This document shows, piece after piece, positions 44,124-54,013 of a DNA stretch of 64,000 nucleotides. Made by a program: the position numbers and the translations under genes. This stretch comes from Lachnospiraceae bacterium (GTDB lineage Bacteria; Bacillota; Clostridia; Lachnospirales; Lachnospiraceae). Location of the stretch: the NCBI GenBank assembly GCA_029219245.1, contig JAQXTA010000050.1:62001-126000 (forward strand), read 5' to 3'. The notes under the pieces were generated by a model. The model ran no database searches, had not been told where the DNA came from, and saw only the letters and a list, made by a program, of their open reading frames with translations. The stretch's first letter is position 1; every line of letters begins with the position of its first letter.

Positions 44124-45656
44124 ATGGAGAAGCATATTGTGAATTATTGGATTTTATTACCCATACTGTTATCCGGTATGACAGGAATCGGACTTCTTCT
44201 GTCTTCTCTGCGCGGACACATCAGAAACAAAGAGGAGAATGTGGCAGAAAAGAGCATGGCAGATAAAAGTTTGTTTCGCCTCCATCTGCTTGTAGGCATT
44301 GTACTTGTAATTTCGGTAGTACTTGCACTGCTTGCAGCTTGGTCGGGGGAAAGAAGCCTGACATTGTTTTACCTGATGGATGAGATTCCGGTCTATTTTC
44401 ATGTGGATGCCGTCGGCAGATTATTTCTGACAATCACCAGTATTGTCTGGGTGACGGTTGCCTTTTATGCTTTTGTCTATATGAAGCATGAGGGCGATGA
44501 AAAAAGATTTTTCGGCTTTTTTCTGTTACTGTATAGTGTGTTGGTTTCTTTGGATTTTGCAGGGAATCTGATTACGTTCTATTTCTTTTATGAATTGATG
44601 ACTTTAACTTCCATGCCGCTTGTTCTGCACAGCGGAACGAAAGAAGCCATTATGGCGGCTTTGAAATATTTGTTTTATTCGATGTTAGGTGCCTATTGTG
44701 CTCTGTTTGGTATTTATTTTCTTTACCAGAACTGTGACAGCCTTACCTTTACGGCGGGCGGCACCTTAAATGCGGGGCTGACAGCATCAAACAGCGGTAT
44801 TTTACTACTGGCTGTTTTTGTCATGTTAATTGGATTTGGTGCCAAAGCGGGTATGTTTCCGTTGCATGCATGGCTTTCCACTGCCCATCCGGTAGCACCG
44901 GCTCCGGCTTCGGCGGCGCTTTCTTCGATTATTGTAAAAAGTGGTGTGTTAGCACTTATCCGTAGTGTTTTTTACATTGTAGGACCGGAATTTATCCGGG
45001 GAACGTGGGTACAGAACGTCTGGATATTCCTGGCACTCTTAACTGTTTTTATGGGTTCTATGTTAGCCTATCGGGAGAAAGTATTCAAGAAAAGACTGGC
45101 CTATTCTACCGTCAGTCAGGTATCCTATATCTTATTTGGTTTATCGCTTTTAGAGCCAACGGCAATGGCGGGTTCTTTATTACATGTTGTTTTTCATGCT
45201 TTGATTAAGTGCTCGTTGTTTATGACAGCCGGAATCTTTATTTTCCGTACCGGAAAGACCAGAGTGGATGCGTATGACGGAATCGGCAGACAGATGCCGG
45301 TGACACTGTGGTGTTATACCTTTGCTTCCCTTGCCTTGATTGGAATTCCGCCAACCAGCGGCTTTGTGAGCAAGTGGTATCTGGCGCAGGGAGCCTTGCA
45401 GTCGGATACCGGAGTTTTCCGGATTTTGGGACCGGTTGTATTGTTAGTCAGCGCGTTGTTAACGGCAGGCTATTTATTACCGATTACCATCAAAGGGTTC
45501 CTGCCGGGAAAAGAGTGCAGGGTAGAAACCCAAAAAGAAACCATGGACAAGATGGTAATTTCGTTGCTTGTTTTGGCGGTGTTGGCAGTACTGCTTGGTG
45601 TCCTGCCCAATCCGCTGATACAATATGTCGGTGAAATCGCGGAATCGGTAATGTAG
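44124..45656 (+). CDS. Antiporter subunit D-like (second)
   Basis: A 510-residue second proton-channel paralog (GFGAKAGMFPLHAWLSTAHP, FKKRLAYSTVSQVSYILFGL). It carries its own ribosome site (GGAGGG) 9 bases after the previous gene. Sequence differs clearly from the first copy, so it is an old paralog and not a recent duplication. Confidence 0.9.
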   Translation: MEKHIVNYWILLPILLSGMTGIGLLLSSLRGHIRNKEENVAEKSMADKSLFRLHLLVGIVLVISVVLALLAAWSGERSLTLFYLMDEIPVYFHVDAVGRLFLTITSIVWVTVAFYAFVYMKHEGDEKRFFGFFLLLYSVLVSLDFAGNLITFYFFYELMTLTSMPLVLHSGTKEAIMAALKYLFYSMLGAYCALFGIYFLYQNCDSLTFTAGGTLNAGLTASNSGILLLAVFVMLIGFGAKAGMFPLHAWLSTAHPVAPAPASAALSSIIVKSGVLALIRSVFYIVGPEFIRGTWVQNVWIFLALLTVFMGSMLAYREKVFKKRLAYSTVSQVSYILFGLSLLEPTAMAGSLLHVVFHALIKCSLFMTAGIFIFRTGKTRVDAYDGIGRQMPVTLWCYTFASLALIGIPPTSGFVSKWYLAQGALQSDTGVFRILGPVVLLVSALLTAGYLLPITIKGFLPGKECRVETQKETMDKMVISLLVLAVLAVLLGVLPNPLIQYVGEIAESVM

Positions 45657-45669
45657 GGAGGGAGAGAAA

Positions 45670-47145
45670 ATGAATGCATATTTTATGGTAATTGCAGTGT
45701 TGCTGCCGATGCTTGGCGGTGTGTTAATTCCTTTGCTGCCTTTCCGGAAAAGAAATACGATGCTTGTCTATATTGAGTTTTTAGTATTGGTGACTTCTCT
45801 GCTGGTGTTTGGCTTGATTTTAAACAGACCGGAGGAAGCCTTTGTGCTGTTCCGATTTACCGGACAATTAAGCATCAGCTTTAAGTTGGATTCCGTAGGA
45901 AGCGTGTTTGCAACGATTGTGGCTTTTTTGTGGCCGTTTGCTACCCTATATTCCTTTGAATATATGAAGCATGAAGGTCATGAGAAAACTTTCTTTATGT
46001 TTTATATACTTACTTATGGTGTTACGCTTGGTATTGCGATGGCAGAGGATCTTGTTACCCTGTATTTCTTTTATGAAATGTTAACCATGGTAACCTTGCC
46101 GTTAATTCTGCACACGCTTACAAGAGAGGCGGTTCTGGCGAGTCGGACTTATATGTATTATTCGCTTGGCGGAGCAGCTTTTGCCTTTATCGGCTTGATT
46201 TTTATTTTAACCTATGGAACGACACCTGATTTTACGCCGGGTGGTGTCATTGATATGGCAAAGCTGGGAGGTCGGATGAACTTACTGCTTTGTATTTATG
46301 TGCTGTGCTTCTGCGGCTTCAGCGTCAAAGCAGCAATGTGTCCGTTTTCTGCATGGCTGCCCAAAGCCGGTGTTGCACCGACTCCGGTAACGGCATTGTT
46401 ACATGCGGTAGCCGTTGTAAAAGCGGGAGCATTTGCAACGTTGCGTGTGACGTATTTCAGTTTCGGAACAGAGCTGTTACGGGGAACCTGGGCGCAGCAT
46501 CTGCTTATGATACTGATTATCTTTACCATTGTATTCGGCTGTAGCCGGGCCTTGAAGGAAACACACTTGAAACGTCGGCTGGCGTGGTCAACGGTAAGTA
46601 ATCTTTCCTATATTTTGTTTGGCGTAATCCTGATGACACCACTTGGTTTATACGGTGCATTAAGTCATATGGTGTGTCATGCCCTGATGAAAATCTGCTC
46701 CTTCTTCTGTGCGGGAGCCATTATTTACAAGAGTGGAAGAACCTATATCCATCAGTTGAACGGCTTTGGAAGAAAGATGCCGAAAGTTTGCAGCATTTTT
46801 GCAATATCCGGTATGGCACTGATGGGAGTGCCGGGCTTATGCGGCTTTGTCAGCAAATGGAATCTGGCAAAGGGAGCCGTAGAAAGTGGCAATCCGCTTG
46901 CCTACGCAGGACTGGCGGCGATTTTGATTTCTGCACTTTTAACGGCTATTTATATGATGAGTATTGTGGTACGGGCATTTTTCCCGGGAAAAGATTTTGA
47001 TTACAGTACTATCGGTGATGTGGAGGATCCGAACTGGATGATGCTTCTTCCGCTGACGGTATTCGTTATTCTTATGTTTGCAATCGGATTGCATCCACAG
47101 TTTCTTACCGATGCGCTGACCAATGTGGTAGCAGCGGTATTCTAG
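45670..47145 (+). CDS. Antiporter subunit D-like (third)
   Basis: A 491-residue third paralog (GFSVKAAMCPFSAWLPKAGV, LKRRLAWSTVSNLSYILFGV). Note cysteine in place of the usual residue before PF. 14 bases after the second copy, with GGGAGGGAGAG as ribosome site. Confidence 0.9.
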   Translation: MNAYFMVIAVLLPMLGGVLIPLLPFRKRNTMLVYIEFLVLVTSLLVFGLILNRPEEAFVLFRFTGQLSISFKLDSVGSVFATIVAFLWPFATLYSFEYMKHEGHEKTFFMFYILTYGVTLGIAMAEDLVTLYFFYEMLTMVTLPLILHTLTREAVLASRTYMYYSLGGAAFAFIGLIFILTYGTTPDFTPGGVIDMAKLGGRMNLLLCIYVLCFCGFSVKAAMCPFSAWLPKAGVAPTPVTALLHAVAVVKAGAFATLRVTYFSFGTELLRGTWAQHLLMILIIFTIVFGCSRALKETHLKRRLAWSTVSNLSYILFGVILMTPLGLYGALSHMVCHALMKICSFFCAGAIIYKSGRTYIHQLNGFGRKMPKVCSIFAISGMALMGVPGLCGFVSKWNLAKGAVESGNPLAYAGLAAILISALLTAIYMMSIVVRAFFPGKDFDYSTIGDVEDPNWMMLLPLTVFVILMFAIGLHPQFLTDALTNVVAAVF

Positions 47146-47159
47146 GGAGGGAGAAGAGA

Positions 47160-49223
47160 ATGAAAGAAAGTATGATTCTTGCTATATTGGTTTTTTATCC
47201 TTTTCTGGGGGCTTTGCTTGTATGGCTTGTGGGGAGGAAAAGGGAAATCATAAGGGATTATCTGGCAGATTTTGTGGTAATCAGCGAATTTGCCATAACG
47301 CTTGCCCTGTTTGTACAGAATACGAATAATGGCAGGGTACTAGCTTCTTATGACTGGGTGATTCCGGAAATATGTGGTTTCGGACTGCATTTTACAATGG
47401 AAGGTTTTCGCCTGGTTTACGGCATGATTGCTGCCTTCATGTGGATGATGACAACCGTTCTTTCCAGAGAGTATTTTATACACCATGAAAACCGGAACCG
47501 TTTTTATCTGTTTCTGCTTTTAACATTGGGAGCAACGATGGGGGTCTTCTTATCGGCGGATTTGTATACCACCTTTATTTTCTTCGAAATAATGTCCTTT
47601 ACTTCCTATGTGTGGGTGGCACAGGAGGAAAACGAGGTCTCTTTAAGGGCGGCAGCAACCTATCTTGCGGTTGCCATTATTGGCGGACTTGTGATGTTAA
47701 TGGGTATTTTCCTGTTGTACCATGAGCTTGGTACATTGCAGATGGATGAACTTCTTTATGCAGCAGAGATTTATGATAATAAGCCATTACTCTACGCGGC
47801 AGGTGCCTGTCTGCTGGTTGGTTTCGGAGCCAAAGCAGGTGCTTTCCCGCTGCATATCTGGCTGCCCAAAGCCCATCCGGTAGCACCCGCACCGGCTTCG
47901 GCACTGTTGTCCGGTATTCTGACTAAAACCGGCATTTTCGGTATGCTGGTGGTAAGCTGCAATTTATTCTGGCATGATACCAAATGGGGCAAATTGATTC
48001 TTGCTCTTGGCGTACTTACCATGTTTGGCGGTGCTGCGCTTGCTGTTTTCTCAATCGACCTAAAGCGCACGTTGGCATGTTCTTCCATGTCACAGATTGG
48101 CTTTATCATGGTAGGTATCGGTATGCAGGGACTGCTTGGAGAGGAAAATGCAATGGCGGTTCATGGAACCTTTCTACATATGATAAACCATTCTTTGATT
48201 AAGCTGGTACTGTTTATGGCAGCCGGTGTGATTTTCATGAATGCACATGCACTGGATTTGAATGAAATCCGCGGGTTTGGATGCAAAAAACCGCTGTTAA
48301 AGGTTATTTTCTTAATCGGCGCGCTGGCAATCGGCGGTATTCCGCTGTTTGGCGGCTATATCAGCAAAACACTTCTTCATGAGAGTATCGTGGAATTTGG
48401 CGGCGGCAGCGTGATGAAAGCCATAGAAGTCATTTTCCTGTTCAGCGGCGGCCTTACCATTGCTTATATGACGAAGCTTTTTGTGGCTGTTTTTGTAGAG
48501 AAGAATGCGGATGAGGGCAGACAGAAAAAGTTTGATGAAATGAAAAAGTATATGAATGTGGAAAGTGGGTTTGCCTTGACGGCGAGTGCCCTGGTATTGC
48601 TTGTCTGGGGCTTGTTCCCACATACGATTATGGATAAAGTAGCAAGGCTTGGAGAAGAGTTTATGAATTTCTTAAGTCATGGGTCTTCGGAGCATGTGGT
48701 AGCTTATTTCAGTCTGGAAAATCTGAAAGGAGCACTGATTTCGATTGTGATAGGCACCCTGGTCTATGGAGTGATTATCCGGAAATGCCTGCTCCGGAAA
48801 GGTGCTTATGTGGATGCATGGCCGAAGTGGCTGGATTTGGAGAATCTGTTGTATCGTCCGTTGCTTCTTGTGTTCCTGCCGTTTGTCTGCGGTGTTGTGT
48901 GCCGGATTTTTGACAGTATCGTAGATATTATAGCAGTGGTTCTGCGAAAGAGTTTTTATCGGGATTCCCGACTGCCGCATGAGAGGACGGAAGGCAATAC
49001 CCTTACGGATGCGATTGGGCATTTGCTGAATTTCTTCCAGAAACTTCGGAATCATACCTGGGGCAGAAAGAATCCGACCCATAAGAATTTTGTTCATATG
49101 GCGGCTTCTGCCAGCGAAGAACTTCAGGAGAATACTATGATTATCCAGAGGAGTCTTTCCTTTGGTCTGCTGATGTTCGGCATTGGACTTATGCTGACTT
49201 TGATTTATATTATCTGGTGGTAA
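47160..49223 (+). CDS. Antiporter large subunit (NuoL/MnhA-like)
   Basis: A 687-residue NuoL/MnhA N-terminal-type subunit with the channel region GFGAKAGAFPLHIWLPKAHP and LKRTLACSSMSQIGFI. After the core it has an extra C-terminal part (about 500-687) with further membrane helices and a lateral amphipathic stretch. It ends the antiporter genes. No hydrogenase or quinone-site subunits are encoded here. Confidence 0.9.
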   Translation: MKESMILAILVFYPFLGALLVWLVGRKREIIRDYLADFVVISEFAITLALFVQNTNNGRVLASYDWVIPEICGFGLHFTMEGFRLVYGMIAAFMWMMTTVLSREYFIHHENRNRFYLFLLLTLGATMGVFLSADLYTTFIFFEIMSFTSYVWVAQEENEVSLRAAATYLAVAIIGGLVMLMGIFLLYHELGTLQMDELLYAAEIYDNKPLLYAAGACLLVGFGAKAGAFPLHIWLPKAHPVAPAPASALLSGILTKTGIFGMLVVSCNLFWHDTKWGKLILALGVLTMFGGAALAVFSIDLKRTLACSSMSQIGFIMVGIGMQGLLGEENAMAVHGTFLHMINHSLIKLVLFMAAGVIFMNAHALDLNEIRGFGCKKPLLKVIFLIGALAIGGIPLFGGYISKTLLHESIVEFGGGSVMKAIEVIFLFSGGLTIAYMTKLFVAVFVEKNADEGRQKKFDEMKKYMNVESGFALTASALVLLVWGLFPHTIMDKVARLGEEFMNFLSHGSSEHVVAYFSLENLKGALISIVIGTLVYGVIIRKCLLRKGAYVDAWPKWLDLENLLYRPLLLVFLPFVCGVVCRIFDSIVDIIAVVLRKSFYRDSRLPHERTEGNTLTDAIGHLLNFFQKLRNHTWGRKNPTHKNFVHMAASASEELQENTMIIQRSLSFGLLMFGIGLMLTLIYIIWW

Positions 49224-49271
49224 ATTGTTGAAACAAAAGAATGTAAACACGAAATAACGGGGTAATATACT

Positions 49272-49802
49272 ATGATATTGGAAACGGAGCGTTTGATTAT
49301 CCGATATTTTGAGGAAACCGATGCAGAGGATTTATATGCGTATTTATCGGATGCAGAAGTGGTAAAATATGAGCCTTATGAGCCATTTTCTTATGAAGAA
49401 GCAAGGAAAGAAGCAAAGCGCAGGGCAGAGGATAAGAATTTTTATGCGGTAGCATTAAAATCCGGTAAGGTCATCGGGAATCTTTATTTTGCCAAAGGAG
49501 AATTTGATACATGGGAGCTTGGATACGTTTTTAACCGGGAGTATTGGGGAAAGGGCTATGCCTCGGAAGCAGCGAAAGCATTGTTAAAGGAGGCATTTAC
49601 CAAGTGGAATGCCAGAAGGGTAATTGCCATGTGTAATCCGAAAAATGAAGGCTCTTGGAAACTTCTGGAAAGAATTGGTATGCGAAGAGAGGGACATCTG
49701 CGGCAGAATATTTACTTTTTTCAGAATGAAAAGGGAGAACCGGTCTGGCAGGATACTTATGAGTATGGCATCTTGAAGAATGAAATTTCCGAAGGAAAAT
49801 AG
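49272..49802 (+). CDS. GNAT family N-acetyltransferase
   Basis: A 176-residue GNAT of the RimJ/RimL type (LETERLIIRYFEETDAEDLY, ELGYVFNREYWGKGYASEAA, NEGSWKLLERIGMRREGHLR). It transfers acetyl from acetyl-CoA to an amine; target not determinable. 48 bases after the antiporter genes, without a clear terminator between them. Confidence 0.92.
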   Translation: MILETERLIIRYFEETDAEDLYAYLSDAEVVKYEPYEPFSYEEARKEAKRRAEDKNFYAVALKSGKVIGNLYFAKGEFDTWELGYVFNREYWGKGYASEAAKALLKEAFTKWNARRVIAMCNPKNEGSWKLLERIGMRREGHLRQNIYFFQNEKGEPVWQDTYEYGILKNEISEGK

Positions 49803-49911
49803 GTTTTGCGCATACAGATAAAACCTGATAGGCGGGCATGGAGTGCCGGAAGACAAAATTTAAAAAGAGAAATTGTGAGTAATGAGGGATATAGGAGGAG
49901 ATACTTAATTT

Positions 49912-51315
49912 ATGAAAGAAACAAAAAGAAATTCATTTACCGGTTCTATCGGTTTCGTTCTGGCAGCAGCAGGGAGTGCTGTCGGTCTTGGAAATATCTG
50001 GAGATTTCCTTATCTTGCGGCAAAGGATGGCGGTGGGCTGTTTCTTGTAATTTACCTGATTCTGGCCCTTACCTTTGGATTTACGTTGTTAACGACAGAG
50101 GTTGCTATTGGCCGCAAGGTCAAACAGAGTCCTCTGACGGCCTATAATCAGTTGAAGAAAGGATGGAAATGGCTGGGGATTGTGGCATGCCTTGTCCCGG
50201 TCATCATTCTGCCTTATTATTGTGCAATCGGTGGCTGGGTACTGAAATATTTTATTGCCTACCTTACCGGTGATGGTATGAATGCAGCAACAGAGGGCTA
50301 TTTTACAAACTATATTACCAGTGATGTGGAACCTGTTATCTGGATGTTTGTTTTTCTGTTTATCGTTGCGTTTGTCATATTCCGGGGAATTAACAGTGGG
50401 ATAGAATCCTTTTCCAAAGTCATTATGCCGGTGCTGCTTATATTGGTAGTGGCAATTGCGATTTTTTCCCTGACCATACAACATACGGATGCAGAAGGCA
50501 TTACCAGAACAGGATTACAGGGGTTAAAAGTCTATGTAGTTCCAAATCTGGAAGGATTGACTGTCAAAGATTTCTTCAGTGTGCTGTTAGATGCTATGGG
50601 ACAGTTGTTTTTTAGTCTCAGTGTGGCGATGGGTATTATGATTGCATACGGTTCTTATGTAAAGGATGATGCTAATCTGGGCAAGTCAATTAACCAGATA
50701 GAAATTTGTGACACGCTGGTTGCCTTTTTAGCAGGTGTCATGATTATTCCGGCGGTTTATACCTTCATGGGGACTGAGGGAATGCAGGCATCCGGACCGA
50801 GTCTGATGTTTATCTCCTTACCGAAGGTTTTTGCGGCAATGGGCAGAATCGGGAATGTGGTAGGCTGCCTTTTCTTTGCTATGGTTTTGTTTGCGGCACT
50901 GACCAGTGCGGTGTCGGTTATGGAGGCGGTGGTTGCCAGTTTCATGGACCAGTTTCATGTAACCAGAACAAAAGCTACTATTATCGAGTTTGTGATTGCT
51001 TTGATTGCCGGTGTAGTGGTTTGTCTGGGATATAATGCATTGTATTTTGAGGTCATTCTTCCCAACGGTGCGATAGGTCAGATTCTTGATATCATGGATT
51101 ATATCAGTAATAATTTCCTGATGCCGATTGTGGCAATCGGTACCTGTATTTTAATCGGTTGGATTGTGAAGCCGAAGACCGTGATTGAAGAAGTGGAAAA
51201 AAGCGGTTGTAAATTTGGGCGGAAGAGGCTGTACATTGTCATGATTAAAGTAATTGCACCGATTTTGTTAGTAATTCTTTTCTTGAAATCTGTCGGGATT
51301 CTTACGGTGATTTAG
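49912..51315 (+). CDS. Sodium-dependent (NSS family) amino-acid transporter
   Basis: A 467-residue neurotransmitter:sodium symporter family protein, about 11 helices. The helix 1 signature GSAVGLGNIWRFPYLA, which forms the Na+ and substrate sites, is intact. Likely imports an amino acid with Na+; the short 11-helix form resembles bacterial Tyt1. RBS AGGAGGAG. Na+ coupling fits the antiporter upstream, which would help maintain the sodium gradient. Confidence 0.92.
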   Translation: MKETKRNSFTGSIGFVLAAAGSAVGLGNIWRFPYLAAKDGGGLFLVIYLILALTFGFTLLTTEVAIGRKVKQSPLTAYNQLKKGWKWLGIVACLVPVIILPYYCAIGGWVLKYFIAYLTGDGMNAATEGYFTNYITSDVEPVIWMFVFLFIVAFVIFRGINSGIESFSKVIMPVLLILVVAIAIFSLTIQHTDAEGITRTGLQGLKVYVVPNLEGLTVKDFFSVLLDAMGQLFFSLSVAMGIMIAYGSYVKDDANLGKSINQIEICDTLVAFLAGVMIIPAVYTFMGTEGMQASGPSLMFISLPKVFAAMGRIGNVVGCLFFAMVLFAALTSAVSVMEAVVASFMDQFHVTRTKATIIEFVIALIAGVVVCLGYNALYFEVILPNGAIGQILDIMDYISNNFLMPIVAIGTCILIGWIVKPKTVIEEVEKSGCKFGRKRLYIVMIKVIAPILLVILFLKSVGILTVI

Positions 51316-51363
51316 AAGGTGCTTACAGGGAGAATTCCTGAATGACGGATGGGGGAACGGTCA

Positions 51364-53289
51364 ATGGAGAAAGTTGCAAATGAGAAAATAGAAGCGGTCT
51401 GGTGCGTTTATGAGGAAGCTTTTTTGAAAATCCCGTATACCAAGCAGAAGAAATTTGTGAAAAGTTGTGAGCGCGCCATTAAGCTGTTGGAGCAGCGTAT
51501 TGCCCGGAAAAAGAAACTGGAGCCGCATCAGATTTTGAATGATATGAAGGAACTGCATAAAAGGGCAGCCGATATCGGGTATACCGTTTCCAACAAGGAA
51601 CACCGGTTATACAGTAGGTATAAGCATGCCATGCGCAGACTGATACAGCTGGATTTGTCCTTTCTGGAGATGATGGCGCCGTCTTCTTTTGCAGAAGAGC
51701 TTATACAGATGAAGGGTATCGGTCAATTGCTTCGGGAAAAATCTTTGTATGAAATCTACAAAGACGATTACATGCAGTATCTGGTAGGACAGAAAATAGA
51801 AGAATTGATGGAAGCGGAGCCGGAGAAACAGTATCCGGAAGCACGCGGTATGCATAGGCATTTCATTCTGCATATCGGGGCAACTAACAGTGGCAAAACC
51901 TATCAGGCCTTGCAAAGATTGAAAAGAGCCTATCAAGGTATCTATCTTGGACCGCTCCGGCTTCTCGCGCTGGAGGTTTATGATACGATGACGGCAGCGG
52001 GCATTCCCTGTAGTATGGTAACCGGAGAAGAAAGTATCCGGACACCCGGCAGCTTCTGCCAGGCTTCTACGGTTGAAATACTGGATTTGAAAGAAGTCTA
52101 TGATATTGCGGTCATTGATGAAGCACAGATGATAGGAGATGAGAACCGGGGAAGCTCGTGGACCAGGGCGATTCTGGGGATTCGCGCGGAAGAAATACAT
52201 GTCTGCGCTTCGCCGGTAGCGGAAAAATTGTTGATACAGATGATAAAGAGGTGCGGTGATTCTTATGAGGTGGTGCATCATGAAAGAAATACGGCACTGG
52301 AATTCGTACCGGAAAAGTACGATATGAATAAGCATGTACAAAAGGGAGATGCGCTGATTACTTTTTCTAAGAAAAATGTCCTTGCCATTGCGGCGGCTCT
52401 GGAGGCAAAAGGGATAAGAGCCAGTGTGATTTACGGTAATCTGCCGCCTAAGACAAGACGGGAACAGGTAGAACTCTTTGCAGAAGGCATCAATGAAGTT
52501 GTTGTAGCTACGGATGCAATCGGAATGGGCATCAATCTGCCGATACGTCGTATTATATTTATGAATACGATTAAATTTGATGGTACGAAGAAACGCCGCC
52601 TTGCTGCCGAGGAAATCCGGCAGATTGCCGGCAGGGCAGGACGTTATGGTTTTTATGAAACCGGTTATGTACAGTCGGTTATGGATATTGATTATATTGG
52701 GAAAAAGCTAAAAGAACCTTTTTACCCGATGAAAAAAGCCAGAATCGGGTTTCCGGAAGTGCTTCTGGATATAAACATGGAACTGGATGAGGTTATGGAA
52801 ATTTGGGAAAATGCGGACGATACATCATTTTACGAAAAGGTTTCCATGGCTGAAAGTGTGAAAAAATACCGCTATCTGCGAAATTACAGGAAAGCCGCTG
52901 CCAGTATGGAGGATAAGAAACTACTGCTTTCGTTGATAACCTGTCCATTTGACCTTGGAGATAAAGAAGTATTGAGGCTGTGGTTAAAATATTGTGAGAA
53001 CCCCATGTGGGAGATGGAATGTCCCCGTTTCCCGGTGGATGCATCTTTGGAAGAACTGGAATCTTATTATAAGAAGCTGGATTTATACCATCAGTTTGCA
53101 GGCCGGATGAACTGGATGATAAACCGGGAAGAATTGGATGCCAACAGGGAAGAGGCACAGCGTGCAATTGGCAAATTATTAAAAGAGGATAAGCAACAGT
53201 TTGAGAAACGCTGTAAATGCTGCAATGATCCTTTGCCATGGGATTATCCGTACCGGATATGTGAAGATTGTTTTATGCTGGAAGAGTAA
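51364..53289 (+). CDS. SUV3-like DExH helicase
   Basis: A 641-residue superfamily 2 helicase of the SUV3 type. Walker A GATNSGKT (172-179), [14 protein letters not shown], motif [12 protein letters not shown], motif [16 protein letters not shown], motif [12 protein letters not shown], and a SUV3-like C-terminal part. It ends in a zinc knuckle ([10 protein letters not shown] ... CEDC). SUV3 unwinds RNA in the mitochondrial degradosome; bacterial relatives are little studied. ATG 51364 follows GGGGGAA; ATG 51349 would add five residues. Confidence 0.85.
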   Translation: MEKVANEKIEAVWCVYEEAFLKIPYTKQKKFVKSCERAIKLLEQRIARKKKLEPHQILNDMKELHKRAADIGYTVSNKEHRLYSRYKHAMRRLIQLDLSFLEMMAPSSFAEELIQMKGIGQLLREKSLYEIYKDDYMQYLVGQKIEELMEAEPEKQYPEARGMHRHFILHIGATNSGKTYQALQRLKRAYQGIYLGPLRLLALEVYDTMTAAGIPCSMVTGEESIRTPGSFCQASTVEILDLKEVYDIAVIDEAQMIGDENRGSSWTRAILGIRAEEIHVCASPVAEKLLIQMIKRCGDSYEVVHHERNTALEFVPEKYDMNKHVQKGDALITFSKKNVLAIAAALEAKGIRASVIYGNLPPKTRREQVELFAEGINEVVVATDAIGMGINLPIRRIIFMNTIKFDGTKKRRLAAEEIRQIAGRAGRYGFYETGYVQSVMDIDYIGKKLKEPFYPMKKARIGFPEVLLDINMELDEVMEIWENADDTSFYEKVSMAESVKKYRYLRNYRKAAASMEDKKLLLSLITCPFDLGDKEVLRLWLKYCENPMWEMECPRFPVDASLEELESYYKKLDLYHQFAGRMNWMINREELDANREEAQRAIGKLLKEDKQQFEKRCKCCNDPLPWDYPYRICEDCFMLEE

Positions 53290-53296
53290 ATTTCCT

Positions 53297-53326
53297 TTGC
53301 AAACTTTAAGCGGTACATTATATAAT
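53297..53326 (+). promoter_or_regulatory. Promoter of rubrerythrin
   Basis: TTGCAA (53297-53302), 18 bases, TATAAT (53321-53326), 37 bases ahead of the rubrerythrin ATG. The -10 lies in a short TTATATAA palindrome. No clear PerR box. Confidence 0.7.
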
Positions 53327-53362
53327 AAGAAGAAAACAGGAAATAGAAAAGGAGAAAATAAA

Positions 53363-53902
53363 ATGGCAGATTTAAAAGGAACAAAAACCGAAGCAAATTT
53401 ACAGACCGCTTTTGCAGGCGAATCCATGGCGAGAAACAAATATACCTATTTTGCTTCCAAAGCAAAAAAGGATGGCTATGTACAGATTGCATCCATCTTT
53501 GAAGAAACCGCAGCTAATGAAAAAGAGCATGCAAAAATGTGGTATAAGCTGTTAAACGACGGTATAGGCTCCACCGTAGAGAACCTGAAAGCAGCAGCAG
53601 AAGGTGAAAACTACGAATGGACAGATATGTATGATACTTTTGCAAAAGAAGCAAGAGAAGAAGGGTTTGAAGACATTGCAAAACTGTTTGAAGGAGTAGC
53701 GGCAATCGAGAAAGAGCATGAAGAAAGATATCGTAAGCTGCTTGCAAACATAGAAGGTGATCTTGTATTCTCCAAAGACGGCGATGTTATCTGGCAGTGT
53801 ACTAACTGCGGACATATCTGCGTTGGCAAGAAAGCACCGGAAGTATGCCCGGTATGTAACCATCCACAGTCTTATTTCCAGGTAAAAGCACAAAATTACT
53901 AA
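53363..53902 (+). CDS. rbr: Rubrerythrin
   Basis: A 179-residue non-haem iron peroxidase: a four-helix ferritin-like domain with di-iron ligands in [27 protein letters not shown] and EKEHEERY, and a C-terminal rubredoxin domain (CTNCGH ... CPVCNH). It reduces hydrogen peroxide in anaerobes. ATG 53363 follows AAGGAG; longer upstream frames overlap the helicase gene and are not coding. A terminator follows. Confidence 0.97.
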   Translation: MADLKGTKTEANLQTAFAGESMARNKYTYFASKAKKDGYVQIASIFEETAANEKEHAKMWYKLLNDGIGSTVENLKAAAEGENYEWTDMYDTFAKEAREEGFEDIAKLFEGVAAIEKEHEERYRKLLANIEGDLVFSKDGDVIWQCTNCGHICVGKKAPEVCPVCNHPQSYFQVKAQNY

Positions 53903-53954
53903 AACCGGAAGCGGTCGAAAGAAAGAGAAAAATAAGAAATATAAGAAATATAAG

Positions 53955-53997
53955 AAAAGAACAGGCATATGAATTTTCCTTCAGCCTGTTCTTTTTT
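53955..53997. terminator. Bidirectional terminator
   Basis: AAAAGAACAGGC / GCCTGTTCTTTT, a 17-base loop and T-run; serves rubrerythrin and the minus-strand ABC operon. Confidence 0.9.
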
Positions 53998-54013
53998 AGT
54001 GTTTTATTTTATA

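Noticed and set aside
39815-49223. Membrane-bound hydrogenase or complex I
   Set aside because: No NiFe hydrogenase, NuoB/C/D/H/I-type or other redox subunits are present in the window.
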